DNA of 64,000 bases from Nitrospira sp. (GTDB taxonomy: Bacteria; Nitrospirota; Nitrospiria; Nitrospirales; Nitrospiraceae), in assembly GCA_024998565.1 (NCBI GenBank), contig JACOEM010000013.1:1-64000 (forward strand), in the 5' to 3' direction. The translations under genes were made by a program, and so were the position numbers. This document shows positions 45,458 to 54,934 of this stretch, in pieces. A model generated the notes under the pieces. It saw only the letters and a program-made list of their open reading frames with translations. It made no database searches and was not told the DNA's origin. Each line of letters starts with the position of its first letter. Positions within the stretch are counted from its first letter, which is position 1.

Positions 45458-45763
45458 ATGAATTCTCTACGCGTCACGATCATGTCCCGCCATGAATGCC
45501 ATCTTTGTCGGGTGGTCACTCGGCTGGCCAGGCAAGTGCAACAAGACCTTCCCTTCGAGCTCATCATAGTCGATATCGACAGTGACGAGCGCCTCCGCCA
45601 GCAATACAGCGACCGCGTGCCGGTGCTGTTGATCAATGATCGGGAAACGTTCTCCGGCAAGGTGACCGGTGGCGAGCTGCGCGAAGCGATTAAAAAAGCG
45701 CGTTGGAGAAACCCTATAAGCCGGATTCTGTCCCGCGTGAAGCTTGCGCTCACACGGGGGTGA
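45458..45763 (+). CDS. Glutaredoxin-like (DUF836-type) protein
   Basis: 101 residues from the ATG at 45458; a TTG five codons upstream is also open. A thioredoxin-fold redox motif C14-H-L-C17 occurs in MSRHECHLCRVV, followed by VDIDSDERLRQQYSDRVPVLLING-like sequence with the cis-proline in VPVLL. It probably reduces disulfides in the cytoplasm; the substrate is unknown. The last 66 bases, coding for the final 21 residues, lie antisense to the 3' end of rnpB. It is divergent from ilvB. Confidence 0.75.
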   Translation: MNSLRVTIMSRHECHLCRVVTRLARQVQQDLPFELIIVDIDSDERLRQQYSDRVPVLLINDRETFSGKVTGGELREAIKKARWRNPISRILSRVKLALTRG

Positions 45764-46134
45764 TCATTTCTCTGGGACTCGAGTTACCTCGAGCCTCAAG
45801 CAACCTACCCGGGAACCTCGGCCGGGCCGGCCTTTCTGCCGAGCTCTCGCGAGCCCACAGGCGTTCCCCTATTTGGTCTTGCTCCGGACGACGCTTACCG
45901 TGCCGTTGATGTCGCCATCACCGCGGTGGGCTCTTACCCCACCGTTTCACCCTTACCTGAGCCGGCGCACTCGACCGAAGTCTCCCGCGCCGGCCATCGG
46001 CGGTTTGTTCTCTGTGGTGCTGGTGTCGGATCGCTCCGCCTGGACGTTATCCAGCGTCCTTGCCCTTGGAGTCCGGACTTTCCTCCCGTCGAGCAAGCTC
46101 AACGGGCGAGCACCCGTGTCCCCCCAGCGCGCAA
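45698..46134 (-). ncRNA. rnpB: RNase P RNA (bacterial type A)
   Basis: On the minus strand the 5' part contains the universal GAGGAAAGTCCGGACTCC (46089-46070 region) and the 3' part contains ACAGAATCCGGCTTAT (45732-45717). The two ends form helix P1: GCGCGCTGGGG (46132-46122) pairs with CTCCAACGCGC ending near 45698, with one mismatch. T6 just beyond (45697-45692) acts as terminator. It is the catalytic RNA that trims tRNA 5' ends. The ends given are from P1 pairing and the promoter, so they may be off by a few bases. Confidence 0.95.
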
Positions 46135-46138
46135 CTGC

Positions 46139-46167
46139 AGTATAAAATCGATTCCCCCCTGATTCAA
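46139..46167 (-). promoter_or_regulatory. rnpB promoter
   Basis: On the minus strand TTGAAT (46167-46162), a 17-base spacer, then TATACT (46144-46139). Transcription would start at about 46132, the first base of helix P1, which makes the assignment consistent. Confidence 0.75.
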
Positions 46168-46484
46168 GGTCGCGTTCTGGAGTCCCACCCTCGCATGGCG
46201 AGCAATCTCGCACAGGGCGCACTGAGCAAAATCGCACCCCAGGCCTTGCAGGCGTCTGATCCCGCGCATCATTCCACCACTGATGCAGCCGCACAGTGAG
46301 CGATGACGGGCGCGACCGCAGCCGTCGCGCCTGCGCGATTTTTGCAGAGGATTCCCTCTTCAGTTCGTCCCTTACGCGAGACCGGCCTACCGAAACCACA
46401 AAATCGGTTTCATAAACGAGCGCCATGATGCGAACAATGCCTCGCTACATGAACAGAAAGGAGGTGTAGCCAACACAGAACACT
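46168..46484. other. Intergenic region upstream of the second porin
   Basis: About 320 bases between the rnpB promoter and the porin leader element. GAAAGGAGG at 46456-46464 also occurs upstream of the first porin (13489-13497). A short hairpin, GAAACC...GGTTTC, is centred near 46405. I see no convincing gene and no clear promoter or Fur box. Confidence 0.45.
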
Positions 46485-46527
46485 CACCTGCTCGACATTC
46501 AGACCAGAGACCAGTGAGTCCCGAGTC
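46485..46527 (+). repeat. Leader element shared by the two porin genes, copy 2
   Basis: CACCTG, ten bases, AGACCAGAGACC (46501-46512), two bases, TGAGTCCCGAGTC (46515-46527). Order and spacing match the element at 13536-13578. It ends 25 bases before the porin ATG. No start codon exists in the frame that would make the two copies encode the same peptide, so the conserved unit is DNA or RNA. Confidence 0.75.
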
Positions 46528-46552
46528 ACACCATTCAAATTTAACGGAGGGA

Positions 46553-48043
46553 ATGATGATGAAGAGGACTCAACTATTGTTCTGGGGTTGTTTGCTATGC
46601 ATAGCGCTCGTGACGCCGACTCACGCAGAGGATCTCACGGTCGAAGAACGTATGCATAAATTGGAGCAGCGGTTACATGAGATGGAACAGCGGAACCGCC
46701 AGCTTCAGGGAGCCACCCCTACCGGACACGAACCACCGACCACAGACCCGACAGCAGAACCGCCGCCTACGCCAGGGGGCACAATCCTCCCTGACATCGG
46801 CAAGGATTCGCGCCGAGCCAAGCAAGCCCCGCTTTCCTTCAGCACGTCCGGCTCCGGAACGATGATCTATGCCAAGCCGTTTGTGAACGCACCAAAAGCC
46901 TTCGTGGGCGGCTACTTCGACCTTCAATACCGTAATCACAGAAAGGATGTCATCGACAATGGCGCCGGCGCTCCCGGCAGCAATCCCGGCATCGGCGCCA
47001 CGAACAGTTCGTTCGATCAACAACGCTTCGTCCCCTTCATTTATGCGGATATTACCGAGCATGTGAAATTTGCGTCCGAACTCGAAATCGAACATGGCAT
47101 TCGCGAAGGGACGGAAACCGAGGTCAGTCTGGAGTTTGCCCACGTCGACTACCGGTTCAACGAGCCGGTCAACCTTCGCGCGGGGATCATTCTCCTACCG
47201 GTCGGCAAATTTAATCTTCTCCACGATTCACCTTTGAACGACCTGACCGACCGTCCGCTGGTCAACCAATTCATCATTCCAACGACCATGTCAGAGGCCG
47301 GAGCCGGCTTCTACGGAACATTTTATCCGGGCCGCTACTCCAAGATGGATTACGAGTTCTATGTGACCCAGGGCCCCAATGGGTACCAGCCGGACGGAAC
47401 GGCCAGAATCGGGGAGGCCAGCGGACTGAAAAACTCCCGGCAACGGAAATCCCTAACGGATGACGGATTCGATAACAACCGAGGGAAAGCCGTGGTCGGA
47501 CGAGTCGCCTACAGCCCCATGTTGGGGGTCGAAATTGCCGGTTCTGGCTACCATGGCACCTATGACCCGGAGAGCAAACGGTCGCTCTCGATCGTCGTGC
47601 TGGATTGGACGCTGCAGCGCGGCCCTTTCGAATTAATCGGTGAAGCTGCCTGGGCCTACGTGAAAAACAACTCACGCAATCTGGACGGCGCGCCTGCCAT
47701 CGATCCCGACACAGGACGCTTACGACCGCAGCGGATGAACGGCTATTACATCCAAGGGAACTATCATTTCATGCCGGAGTTGTTGCGCCGCCTCTTGCCA
47801 CAACGCTTTTCGGAAGGGTCGACCCTGACCGCGGTGGTCCGGTGGGACAAGATTAACACCAACCAGGATGTGAGGGGAGGTTTCGGCGATCTTGAGCAAC
47901 TGAGTCTGGGATTGAACTTTCGCCCGATCGAGGACACGGTCTTCAAAGTGTCGTATCAGTTCGGAACGCGAGCGTTCAACCCGAACACCAACCAACGCAT
48001 TCACGACAATGCGGTGGTATTATCGGCGGCGACCTACTTTTAA
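46553..48043 (+). CDS. Outer-membrane beta-barrel porin (paralogue of 13613-15061)
   Basis: 496 residues. The start is one of three consecutive ATG codons (46553, 46556, 46559) behind GGAGG; the later ones have better spacing. Signal peptide (cleavage near THA/ED), a short coiled coil (LTVEERMHKLEQRLHEMEQRNRQ), a proline/threonine-rich linker, then a barrel ending AATYF. Shared stretches with the first porin include FVPFIYADITEH, LRAGII, GKFNLLHDSPLNDLTDRP, GVEIAGSGYHG and LGLNFRPIEDTV. It should form a channel in the outer membrane; the solute is unknown. Confidence 0.85.
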   Translation: MMMKRTQLLFWGCLLCIALVTPTHAEDLTVEERMHKLEQRLHEMEQRNRQLQGATPTGHEPPTTDPTAEPPPTPGGTILPDIGKDSRRAKQAPLSFSTSGSGTMIYAKPFVNAPKAFVGGYFDLQYRNHRKDVIDNGAGAPGSNPGIGATNSSFDQQRFVPFIYADITEHVKFASELEIEHGIREGTETEVSLEFAHVDYRFNEPVNLRAGIILLPVGKFNLLHDSPLNDLTDRPLVNQFIIPTTMSEAGAGFYGTFYPGRYSKMDYEFYVTQGPNGYQPDGTARIGEASGLKNSRQRKSLTDDGFDNNRGKAVVGRVAYSPMLGVEIAGSGYHGTYDPESKRSLSIVVLDWTLQRGPFELIGEAAWAYVKNNSRNLDGAPAIDPDTGRLRPQRMNGYYIQGNYHFMPELLRRLLPQRFSEGSTLTAVVRWDKINTNQDVRGGFGDLEQLSLGLNFRPIEDTVFKVSYQFGTRAFNPNTNQRIHDNAVVLSAATYF

Positions 48044-48048
48044 GACAG

Positions 48049-48077
48049 ATGGGGCATACGCTACGCGTATGCCCCAT
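48049..48077. terminator. Hairpin between convergent porin and M48 genes
   Basis: ATGGGGCATACGC (48049-48061) pairs perfectly with GCGTATGCCCCAT (48065-48077) around TAC. No T-run follows on either side. It lies five bases after the porin stop and 13 bases from the M48 stop, so it may protect or end both transcripts. Confidence 0.5.
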
Positions 48078-48090
48078 TGCAATCGAGCAT

Positions 48091-48981
48091 TCAACGCAAC
48101 TGGGGCAATTCGCTATTCGGCGCCGGTGGCTTTGACTGATAGATCGGCATGGCCTCCGCCATCCATTCCTCCAGCTGCTCGATTCTCGTCTCGTGGCTGG
48201 GGTGGGTCGACATGAATTCAGACGCCGATTTGCCGCCGGAGAGTTCGCCCATTCGCGTCCAAAGCTGAATCGATTCCCGTGGGTCATATCCGGCATCTGC
48301 CGCGAGCAACACGCCGACATAGTCGGCCTCGGACTCGTGTTTCCGGCTGAACGGAAGCAACACCCCGACTTGTGCACCGACACCCAATGCCGCCATCGCT
48401 CCTTGCGAGACCACTGGGTTGGCGCCGCTGACGCCCAGCGCGATTCCGATCGCCTGCAGTGTGGTCTGCGCCAGGGTATTTTGACTCATTCGTTCCCCGC
48501 CGTGCCGTGCCAACGCATGCACGACCTCATGGCCCATCACGGCCGCAAGTCCGGCCTCGGTCTTGGCCACCGGAAAAATACCGGTGTAGACGGCGATCTT
48601 TCCGCCCGGCAACGCAAACGCGTTCATCGTCTTGTCATCCTTGATGACGGTCACTTCCCATTCGAATTGATTCGCCATCTCGCTGTACTTGGACCGCTTG
48701 GCAGCCTCGATCACCCGCGCCGCCACCCGTTTGACCGGTTCAATCTCACGCGGATCGGTCGATTGTTTCATCTTCGGATCATTCTTCACTTCGGCATAGG
48801 CCTGGGCCCCCATCTGCGTTTCCTGAGACATCGGCATCATCATCAACTGCCAACGCCCAGTGTAAGGGTTGGTCTGGCAACCTGTGGTCACCAGCATCCC
48901 GAGCACAACCCCTGCCAGGCACAGCATGTTCGATCGCATCATGAACGTCCGTATCCTGACCGTCTTCCGTTGAGCCTCCAT
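48091..48981 (-). CDS. M48-family metalloprotease, lipoprotein
   Basis: 296 residues from the ATG at 48981 (GGAGG four bases upstream). The lipobox LVTTGC gives lipidated C35. The zinc motif H151-E-V-V-H155 is followed by the glutamate of HESEADYVGVLLAADAGYDP, as in LoiP/YcaL and BepA-type outer-membrane quality-control proteases. It probably degrades misfolded outer-membrane proteins. It converges on the second porin. A shorter start (MRSNML) is possible. Confidence 0.88.
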   Translation of the reverse strand: MEAQRKTVRIRTFMMRSNMLCLAGVVLGMLVTTGCQTNPYTGRWQLMMMPMSQETQMGAQAYAEVKNDPKMKQSTDPREIEPVKRVAARVIEAAKRSKYSEMANQFEWEVTVIKDDKTMNAFALPGGKIAVYTGIFPVAKTEAGLAAVMGHEVVHALARHGGERMSQNTLAQTTLQAIGIALGVSGANPVVSQGAMAALGVGAQVGVLLPFSRKHESEADYVGVLLAADAGYDPRESIQLWTRMGELSGGKSASEFMSTHPSHETRIEQLEEWMAEAMPIYQSKPPAPNSELPQLR

Positions 48982-48995
48982 CACGCCTCCACAAA

Positions 48996-49024
48996 TTGAC
49001 CAGTCCGATGAGCTCTGTTAGATT
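48996..49024 (+). promoter_or_regulatory. Candidate promoter of the RNase HIII gene
   Basis: TTGACC (48996-49001), a 17-base spacer, TAGATT (49019-49024). It lies 42 bases before the GTG start codon. Support is box similarity and spacing only. Confidence 0.4.
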
Positions 49025-49065
49025 ACCGCGCCGCCCGGCCAGTTGCTACATGGGAGTTTCACCGA

Positions 49066-49725
49066 GTGCCTGCCGCCACCAACCTCTCATCGCTCAGTCG
49101 CATCGGAATCGACGAGTCAGGCAAGGGGGACTACTTCGGCCCGCTGGTCATCGCCGCAGTGTTCGTCACACCGGCCTTGGAACAGGACCTGGCCCTGATG
49201 CAGGTCCGGGACAGCAAGAAAATCTCCGACGGGCGGATCCTCGAAATGGCGCCCGACATCCGCCTGCTCTGCCCCCATAGTCTCGTAGCCATCGGGCCGC
49301 AGCGATACAACGAGCTGTATGCCAAGATCAAAAATTTGAATCGTCTCCTGGCCTGGGGACATGCCCGCGCGCTGGAAAATCTGCTCCAGCAAGTCGACTG
49401 TGACCTGGCCATCGCGGACCAGTTCGGAGACGAGCGATTGATCTTGAATGCACTGCAGGAAAAGGGGAAACAGATACGGCTGGTTCAACGTACGAAAGCG
49501 GAGTCCGACCTGGCTGTGGCAGCGGCCTCGATCCTGGCTCGAGCGGAGTTTCTTCAGCGCCTCGATCGACTCTCTCAAGAGCTGAGCACCACACTGCCCA
49601 AGGGCGCGTCGGCGGCCGTGGAACTGGCCGGGCGAATGGTGGTCAAGAAATACGGACGTGACCGGTTGGAGACCGTCGCCAAGCTGCACTTCAAGACAAC
49701 GAAGCAGGTCCTGGGAGAAACCTAG
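49066..49725 (+). CDS. rnhC: Ribonuclease HIII-type enzyme without the N-terminal domain
   Basis: 219 residues from a GTG with GGGAG upstream. The catalytic core opens with RIGIDESGKGDYFGPLVIAA; D16-E17-S-G-K-G is the RNase HIII rather than HII signature. VRDSKKISD and DLAIADQFGDE supply further acidic residues. It cuts the RNA strand of RNA-DNA hybrids. Ordinary RNase HIII is near 300 residues because of an N-terminal TBP-like substrate-binding domain, which is absent here. Confidence 0.85.
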   Translation: MPAATNLSSLSRIGIDESGKGDYFGPLVIAAVFVTPALEQDLALMQVRDSKKISDGRILEMAPDIRLLCPHSLVAIGPQRYNELYAKIKNLNRLLAWGHARALENLLQQVDCDLAIADQFGDERLILNALQEKGKQIRLVQRTKAESDLAVAAASILARAEFLQRLDRLSQELSTTLPKGASAAVELAGRMVVKKYGRDRLETVAKLHFKTTKQVLGET

Positions 49726-50498
49726 AAGGATTCACCGATTTCCAGGTTCTTGGCCTGATCGTGATCCACGGCCCCTTTCACCTCAGTTGCCGGATCCCCT
49801 TCCCAATACAGCATCCGATAGCAATAGGGGCAGGTATGGACATCTTCCCCGCGCTTAACCTGCGAGACCAACTGCGGCGGCAATTGGAGACGGCACCCTA
49901 CGCAAATGCCGTCCTTGATGAGTGCCAGCGCCTGCTCTTTCCTCGTGGTTTTGAGCTTGTTGTATCGAGCCAGGAGTGATTTGTCGACTTGTCCCGAGAG
50001 CTGCTTCTGCTTGACCTCTAATTCGGCCAGCTCGGTTGCAAGCACCTGATCCTTCTCGTCCAACTTTGCCTTCTCTTTGATGAAGAGGGCTTCGGATTCC
50101 TTCAGCTTTGCCTGCACATCGACAATGGTTCGCTGCGTCTGCTCGATCTGCTCCATCGCCAGCAGAATTTTTTCTTCAATCTCGCCCCTCTTCTTGTTGG
50201 CAAGTTCCACTTCGAAGAGATGCGCCTGATATTCCTGATTCGTTTTTAACTGGGCGGCGCGGTCCTTCATCTTACCGATACGGTCTTCGTGCGCCTCAAG
50301 ATCCTTCTCGTGGCCACGGCGTTCCTTGACGAGAGCGTCGACAGAAGCCGAAGCCTCCTGAAACACACGCTTCGCCTCGCGAAGCGGCGCCTCATTTTCT
50401 TCAAGCCGCTCGGGGATTTTTCGCCGCTGCTCCTTGAGATCGGCGATTCGAAGGTCGAGCTTCTGCAATTCAATAAGGGGGGAAAGCTGTAGGTTCAA
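49722..50498 (-). CDS. Coiled-coil protein with C4-type zinc ribbon
   Basis: 258 residues from a TTG with GGAG upstream. A long antiparallel coiled coil (about 8-185) is followed by a zinc ribbon with cysteine pairs in ICVGCRLQLPPQ and HTCPYCYRMLYW. This is the zf-RING_7/CT398-like architecture, widely found next to core replication and transcription genes. Function is unsettled; a link to sigma factor or flagellar function is proposed for some homologues. It converges on the RNase HIII gene with a four-base overlap. Confidence 0.82.
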   Translation of the reverse strand: MNLQLSPLIELQKLDLRIADLKEQRRKIPERLEENEAPLREAKRVFQEASASVDALVKERRGHEKDLEAHEDRIGKMKDRAAQLKTNQEYQAHLFEVELANKKRGEIEEKILLAMEQIEQTQRTIVDVQAKLKESEALFIKEKAKLDEKDQVLATELAELEVKQKQLSGQVDKSLLARYNKLKTTRKEQALALIKDGICVGCRLQLPPQLVSQVKRGEDVHTCPYCYRMLYWEGDPATEVKGAVDHDQAKNLEIGESF

Positions 50499-50575
50499 CG
50501 GGCTCCTTGTGGGTTATGCGATACCGATGTCGACCGGACACCGTTCGCACGGAATTCATCGTGCGGCACTCAGGT

Positions 50576-50652
50576 TGGTGGGCCCACTAGGACTTGAACC
50601 TAGGACCAGCTGATTATGAGTCAGCCGCTCTAACCACCTGAGCTATGGGCCC
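50576..50652 (-). tRNA. tRNA with anticodon CAU (probably Ile2, possibly elongator Met)
   Basis: 77 bases including an encoded CCA. The acceptor stem GGGCCCA pairs with TGGGCCC, the D arm has AGCTCAGGTGGTTAGAGC, the anticodon arm is CTGACTCATAATCAG, and the T arm has GGTTCAAGTCC. The first base pair is G-C, so it is not the initiator. A CAU anticodon in an elongator means Met or lysidine-modified Ile; the GACTCATAATC loop resembles Ile2 but sequence alone does not decide. It lies between rpoD and the zinc-ribbon gene. Confidence 0.93.
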
Positions 50653-50684
50653 AGCCCTACGAGCCAGTCGCCTGGACACAGATT

Positions 50685-50705
50685 GCATGAGGGCATCCCT
50701 CATGC
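50685..50705 (-). terminator. Hairpin downstream of rpoD
   Basis: GCATGAGGG (50685-50693) pairs perfectly with CCCTCATGC (50697-50705) around CAT. No T-run follows. It is about 100 bases beyond the rpoD stop and 33 bases before the tRNA, so it may mark the 3' end of the dnaG-rpoD message or be a processing site. Confidence 0.35.
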
Positions 50706-50805
50706 CGGCCGGTCATCAGGCATACACACGCCGCCGGCACCTGATTCGAGCGGGCTCGATTCTAGGCTGCCGATCAGGCAGAGTCAAACCAGCCGGACAG
50801 CGCGA

Positions 50806-52611
50806 CTAGAGGCTCTCCACAAAGCTGCGCAACTTCTTGCTGCGACTCGGGTGTCGAAGCTTGCGCAACGCTTTCGCTTCGATCTGCCGGATGCGCTCGC
50901 GAGTCACTTCGAAATCCTGCCCCACCTCCTCGAGAGTATGATCGGTGGCCTCGCCAATCCCGAACCGTTTGCGCAACACCTTTTCCTCTCGAGGCGTGAG
51001 GGTTTCCAGCGCGCCGTTGATCTGGCGTTGCAAATCATACCGGATCGCGGCTTCCAGTGGCGAGACCGCCTTCTTGTCCTCGATAAAGTCCCCCAAGTGA
51101 CTGTCTTCTTCCTCACCAATCGGGGTTTCGAGCGAAATCGGTTCGCGCGCGATTTTCAGAATTTTTCGCACCTTGTCGAGCGGCAAGTCCATGCGCTCGG
51201 CGATCTCTTCCGGCGTCGGTTCGCGGCCGAGCTTTTGCACCAGATGGCGCGAGGTCCGGATCAGCTTGTTGATCGTTTCGATCATATGGACCGGGATGCG
51301 GATGGTCCGGGCCTGGTCGGCAATGGCACGAGTGATCGCCTGCCGGATCCACCAGGTGGCGTAGGTGCTGAATTTGTACCCGCGCTTGTACTCAAATTTA
51401 TCGACTGCCTTCATGAGGCCGATGTTGCCCTCCTGGATCAGATCCAGGAACTGCAGACCCCGGTTCGTGTACTTCTTGGCGATACTCACGACCAATCGCA
51501 GGTTGGCTTCAACAAGCTCCGCCTTTCCGCGCTTCACTTTTTCTTCGGCCACATCGAGATGCTTGACCGCGTCCTTAATTTCTTCGGCAGAAATCAGCGC
51601 CTCTTCCGTCTCAAGCTGGCGAATCCGTCCCTTGGCCGCCTGATAGTGCTTCTTGATGTCCTGTAGTACCTCTTCGGAGAGGCTGGTCCGCCGTTTGACC
51701 GCGAGAAGATCCTTGTGTGTCCGACACAAGCGCCGCAAGAGCTCCGCACCGGCTTCACCGCCGACACCCAGACGACGTTGGCAGCTCGTGACCTCACGCT
51801 CTGCTTGGCGGAACAACAGATTGAGGTCACGAACCCGCTGCGTCATCCGGTCTTTCAACACGCCGTGCAGATTGACCGACTCCATCTTGTCGACGACCTG
51901 CCCGCGTACCGTATCGATCTGTTTGCGCAGTCTCTTCTGCTTCTCCGGATCGGCGCCCACATGGCGAGCCTTGTCGTACAAGTCTTTCAGCGAGGCCGAG
52001 ACCTTGCGAACCGCGTTGAGAGAATCCAGCGTCTTGACCCGCAACTCTTCGTAGTCCTTCTCGACGGCTTCTTCTTCAAAGTCTTCTTCCGTCTCGACCA
52101 CCGGCACAATCTCTCGCACATCGATCTTGCCGTTCTTCAGCTGATCCCGCAGATTAAGCACGAACTCCAGAGTCATCGGGAGGCCGTAGACGACCGTGGC
52201 GATATCTTTCTTGCCCTCCTCGATCCGCTTGGCAATCTCGATTTCGCCTTCGCGGCTCAGCAGCGCGACGCTTCCCATCTCTTTCAAGTAGAGCCTGACG
52301 GGATCGTCGGTTCGGCTTAGGGCCCCAGGTGTCAGATCGATCTCTTTTTCATTTTCCTCGGACGCCTCGGATTCTTCGCTCTCCTCGATGGCCTCTTCGC
52401 CTTCCGCAGCCTTCGGGGCGCGCTCGGTGTCAGCGGACTCCACAATCTCAATGTCCATTTCGCCGAACATCGTCATGATCGTGCTGAACTGGTCCGATGA
52501 CACGACATCGGCCGGCAACGTGCTGTTGAGATCGTCGTAAGTGAGAAAGCCCTTCTCTTTGCCGAGATTGATGAGCTTCTTCACTTCGCCGAGTAATTCT
52601 TGTTTCGGCAT
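50806..52611 (-). CDS. rpoD: RNA polymerase primary sigma factor (sigma70)
   Basis: 601 residues. Region 1.1 lies at the N terminus, an acidic stretch at about 60-85, then 1.2 ([31 protein letters not shown]). Region 2 has the core-binding and -10 recognition helices ([36 protein letters not shown] in part). Region 4 has the -35 helix-turn-helix ([30 protein letters not shown]). It directs housekeeping transcription. AAGGAG precedes the ATG; dnaG ends two bases upstream. Confidence 0.97.
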   Translation of the reverse strand: MPKQELLGEVKKLINLGKEKGFLTYDDLNSTLPADVVSSDQFSTIMTMFGEMDIEIVESADTERAPKAAEGEEAIEESEESEASEENEKEIDLTPGALSRTDDPVRLYLKEMGSVALLSREGEIEIAKRIEEGKKDIATVVYGLPMTLEFVLNLRDQLKNGKIDVREIVPVVETEEDFEEEAVEKDYEELRVKTLDSLNAVRKVSASLKDLYDKARHVGADPEKQKRLRKQIDTVRGQVVDKMESVNLHGVLKDRMTQRVRDLNLLFRQAEREVTSCQRRLGVGGEAGAELLRRLCRTHKDLLAVKRRTSLSEEVLQDIKKHYQAAKGRIRQLETEEALISAEEIKDAVKHLDVAEEKVKRGKAELVEANLRLVVSIAKKYTNRGLQFLDLIQEGNIGLMKAVDKFEYKRGYKFSTYATWWIRQAITRAIADQARTIRIPVHMIETINKLIRTSRHLVQKLGREPTPEEIAERMDLPLDKVRKILKIAREPISLETPIGEEEDSHLGDFIEDKKAVSPLEAAIRYDLQRQINGALETLTPREEKVLRKRFGIGEATDHTLEEVGQDFEVTRERIRQIEAKALRKLRHPSRSKKLRSFVESL

Positions 52612-52613
52612 AC

Positions 52614-54458
52614 CTACTCCTTCACCGCAGACGTCAGCGCAGCCGGCATCACGCCGGCTTTCCGAATCCGCATCTCGTTAATCAATCCGTTCAGGCGGTG
52701 CACATCCGCTTCACGCCGCTCCCGTTCGGCGGCCTTCAACTCCTGAATCAGCGCACCCATGGTCCGCTCACGACCTCTCCGCTCGAGCGTGTCCAAACAT
52801 CCGGCAATATGTGCAGGGACATCATCATAATGCTGCTCCAGCATCGACAACTCAGACACCAACGAGCCACAATCCTCGTCATTGATCAGCGCATCCAACA
52901 GGCCCCGGACGGATACCCGCCCATCCTGCTCAAGATGCTGCATCGCGCATTCAATCAGTCGGCGATAAGCCGGTGCGGAAAAGGCGTCCGGCGACAACTT
53001 CCGAAGATCCTCGGCCGACAGACTTCCCTGCACCAGGAGATGTGCCAGATCACGCTCCTCCGGGTTGCCCTTCGGTTTCGACGCCGCCGCAGTTGGCGGG
53101 GCCGTGGGACGGGAAGAAGGCCGGCGTGTCTCCTCGGATGCCAACGTCGGATAGCGATCGATCAATCGTTGCTGACTGAGTCCCAACCGTTCCGCGACTA
53201 GACGGATCCGTTCCTCTCGTTCGATAGGATGGGCGCTTTTCTGCAGAATCCGTAACACCGCATCCACGGCGCGGATCCGGTCTTCCACGGTCCCGGACTC
53301 AGCCGTCCGCAGACTATGCTCTACGGCAAAATCCAGCAGACTCGGGGCCGCTCCGTGTAAAGCCGTAAACCCTTCGGCTCCGTATTTCCTCACGTATGTA
53401 TCGGGATCATCTCCCTCCGGAAGCGAGACAACCTTAACGCTCAACCCACTGTTGACGAATAAGTCCAACGTTCGCAGTGCAGCCCGTACCCCGGCCTGAT
53501 CAGGATCGAACAACAGCACGACATTGGAAGCAAATCGCCTGATCACAGCAATGTGTTCGGCGGTCAGGGCTGTACCCAATGTGGCGGCCACATGACGGAT
53601 GCCGGCCTGGTGCAACGCGACGGCATCGAAATACCCTTCCACAATAATTAATGTGTGTTGCTGCCCCGCCGCCTCACGGCCCGCTTCCAGGGCGAACAAG
53701 GTCTGCCCTTTCTTAAAGAGCGGCGTCTCGGGGGAGTTCAAATACTTGGGCATCCCCTCTCCAAGAATCCGTCCGCCGAACGCCACGACCCGTTTGCGCA
53801 AATCCACGATGGGAAACATGACCCGGGAACGGAACCGATCGTAGTGGCCTGACACGGCGGTTTTCTGTTGTCCGCTCTGATCTCGCGGAATGGACAGGCC
53901 CGCGGCAACCAGATCCGCAGGAGTGAAGCCCTCTTTCAACATGGCTTTGGTCAATCCATCCCATTCCTGCGGAGCATAGCCGATTTGAAACTGGGCAATC
54001 GTGTGGTGCTGAATGCCGCGCCCATCGAGATACGCACGGGCAGGAGCACCGGCGGTGTGATCCAGTAACATGCGCTGATAATAGGCCCCGGCGGCAGCAT
54101 TGAGCCGTTCCAGCCGACCCAGCTGCGTGCGCGCCTCGCTGGAATATCCACCGGCCGACTCCGGCACATCCACCCCTACCTTGCGGCCCAGATCACGAAC
54201 AATCTCAGGAAAGCCGGCCCCGGTCAATTTCATCAGAAACGTAAACACGTTGCCGCCGGCGCCGCAGCCGAAGCAGTGAAAGATCTGTCGCGAAGAGCTG
54301 ACCGTAAAGGAGGGAGACTTTTCTTGATGGAACGGACAGAGCCCCTTGAGATTCTGGCCGGCTCGGGTCAATGCCACGTGGTGACCCACGATCTCCGCGA
54401 TGTCCACTCGGTCTCTGATTTGGTTGATGACGTCGTCCGAAATCAGGCCTTGGCCCAC
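52614..54458 (-). CDS. dnaG: DNA primase
   Basis: 614 residues from a GTG with AGGA upstream. The CHC2 zinc finger is C41-P-F-H44 with C62 and C65. The TOPRIM catalytic domain carries [13 protein letters not shown] and LFDPDQAG (acidic triad). A C-terminal helicase-binding region (about 460-610) follows. It makes RNA primers at the replication fork. It pairs with rpoD as in the classical macromolecular-synthesis operon, though rpsU is missing. Confidence 0.96.
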   Translation of the reverse strand: MGQGLISDDVINQIRDRVDIAEIVGHHVALTRAGQNLKGLCPFHQEKSPSFTVSSSRQIFHCFGCGAGGNVFTFLMKLTGAGFPEIVRDLGRKVGVDVPESAGGYSSEARTQLGRLERLNAAAGAYYQRMLLDHTAGAPARAYLDGRGIQHHTIAQFQIGYAPQEWDGLTKAMLKEGFTPADLVAAGLSIPRDQSGQQKTAVSGHYDRFRSRVMFPIVDLRKRVVAFGGRILGEGMPKYLNSPETPLFKKGQTLFALEAGREAAGQQHTLIIVEGYFDAVALHQAGIRHVAATLGTALTAEHIAVIRRFASNVVLLFDPDQAGVRAALRTLDLFVNSGLSVKVVSLPEGDDPDTYVRKYGAEGFTALHGAAPSLLDFAVEHSLRTAESGTVEDRIRAVDAVLRILQKSAHPIEREERIRLVAERLGLSQQRLIDRYPTLASEETRRPSSRPTAPPTAAASKPKGNPEERDLAHLLVQGSLSAEDLRKLSPDAFSAPAYRRLIECAMQHLEQDGRVSVRGLLDALINDEDCGSLVSELSMLEQHYDDVPAHIAGCLDTLERRGRERTMGALIQELKAAERERREADVHRLNGLINEMRIRKAGVMPAALTSAVKE

Positions 54459-54589
54459 GGCGGTCCTCGCTTATGCCCGCAGGAATCCAACCAGGCTGCA
54501 GCCGGCTGGAGTGCATTGAGCGCGATTGAAAGTTGACCGTTCACCCTAACAAACGGTCCGTATGAGTGTCAATCGAGGAGAGGAGCGGA

Positions 54590-54934
54590 TTATCCCGGAG
54601 GCCAGGCCATGTGCCTTCCGCCGAGCACATGAAGATGGAGATGAAACACGGTCTGCCCGCTCTCCGCTCCAGTGTTCGTCACAATCCGATAGCCGGATTC
54701 AGCCAGGTTTTTCATGCCTGCAATTTTTGAGCAGGTCAACAAAAGATGCCCTAGGAGAGCCTGGTCTCCCTCTCGACAGTCCTGCACCGCGGCCACATGG
54801 CGTTTCGGAATCACCAGGATATGGACCGGGGCCTGGGCATTGATGTCATCGAATGCCAGAACCTGATCATCCTGGTACACAATTTTGGCAGGAATACCGC
54901 CTTCGACAATGCGACAAAAAATACAGTTATCCAC
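54590..54934 (-). CDS. HIT-family hydrolase
   Basis: 114 residues from a GTG with GGAGG six bases upstream. The HIT motif H98-L-H100-L-H102-V-L supplies the nucleophile histidine. C4-I-F-C7 near the N terminus is the zinc site of the HINT/PKCI branch. It hydrolyses nucleoside phosphoramidates or related nucleotides. It overlaps hisIE by eight bases and is the last gene of the his operon. Confidence 0.9.
   Translation of the reverse strand: MDNCIFCRIVEGGIPAKIVYQDDQVLAFDDINAQAPVHILVIPKRHVAAVQDCREGDQALLGHLLLTCSKIAGMKNLAESGYRIVTNTGAESGQTVFHLHLHVLGGRHMAWPPG

Noticed and set aside
46060-46299. Plus-strand frame across the rnpB 5' end and its promoter
   Set aside because: It overlaps the catalytic RNA and promoter, and its product has no protein-like features.
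50576-50652. Calling the CAU tRNA an initiator tRNA-fMet
   Set aside because: The first base pair is G-C; bacterial initiators have an unpaired first position.
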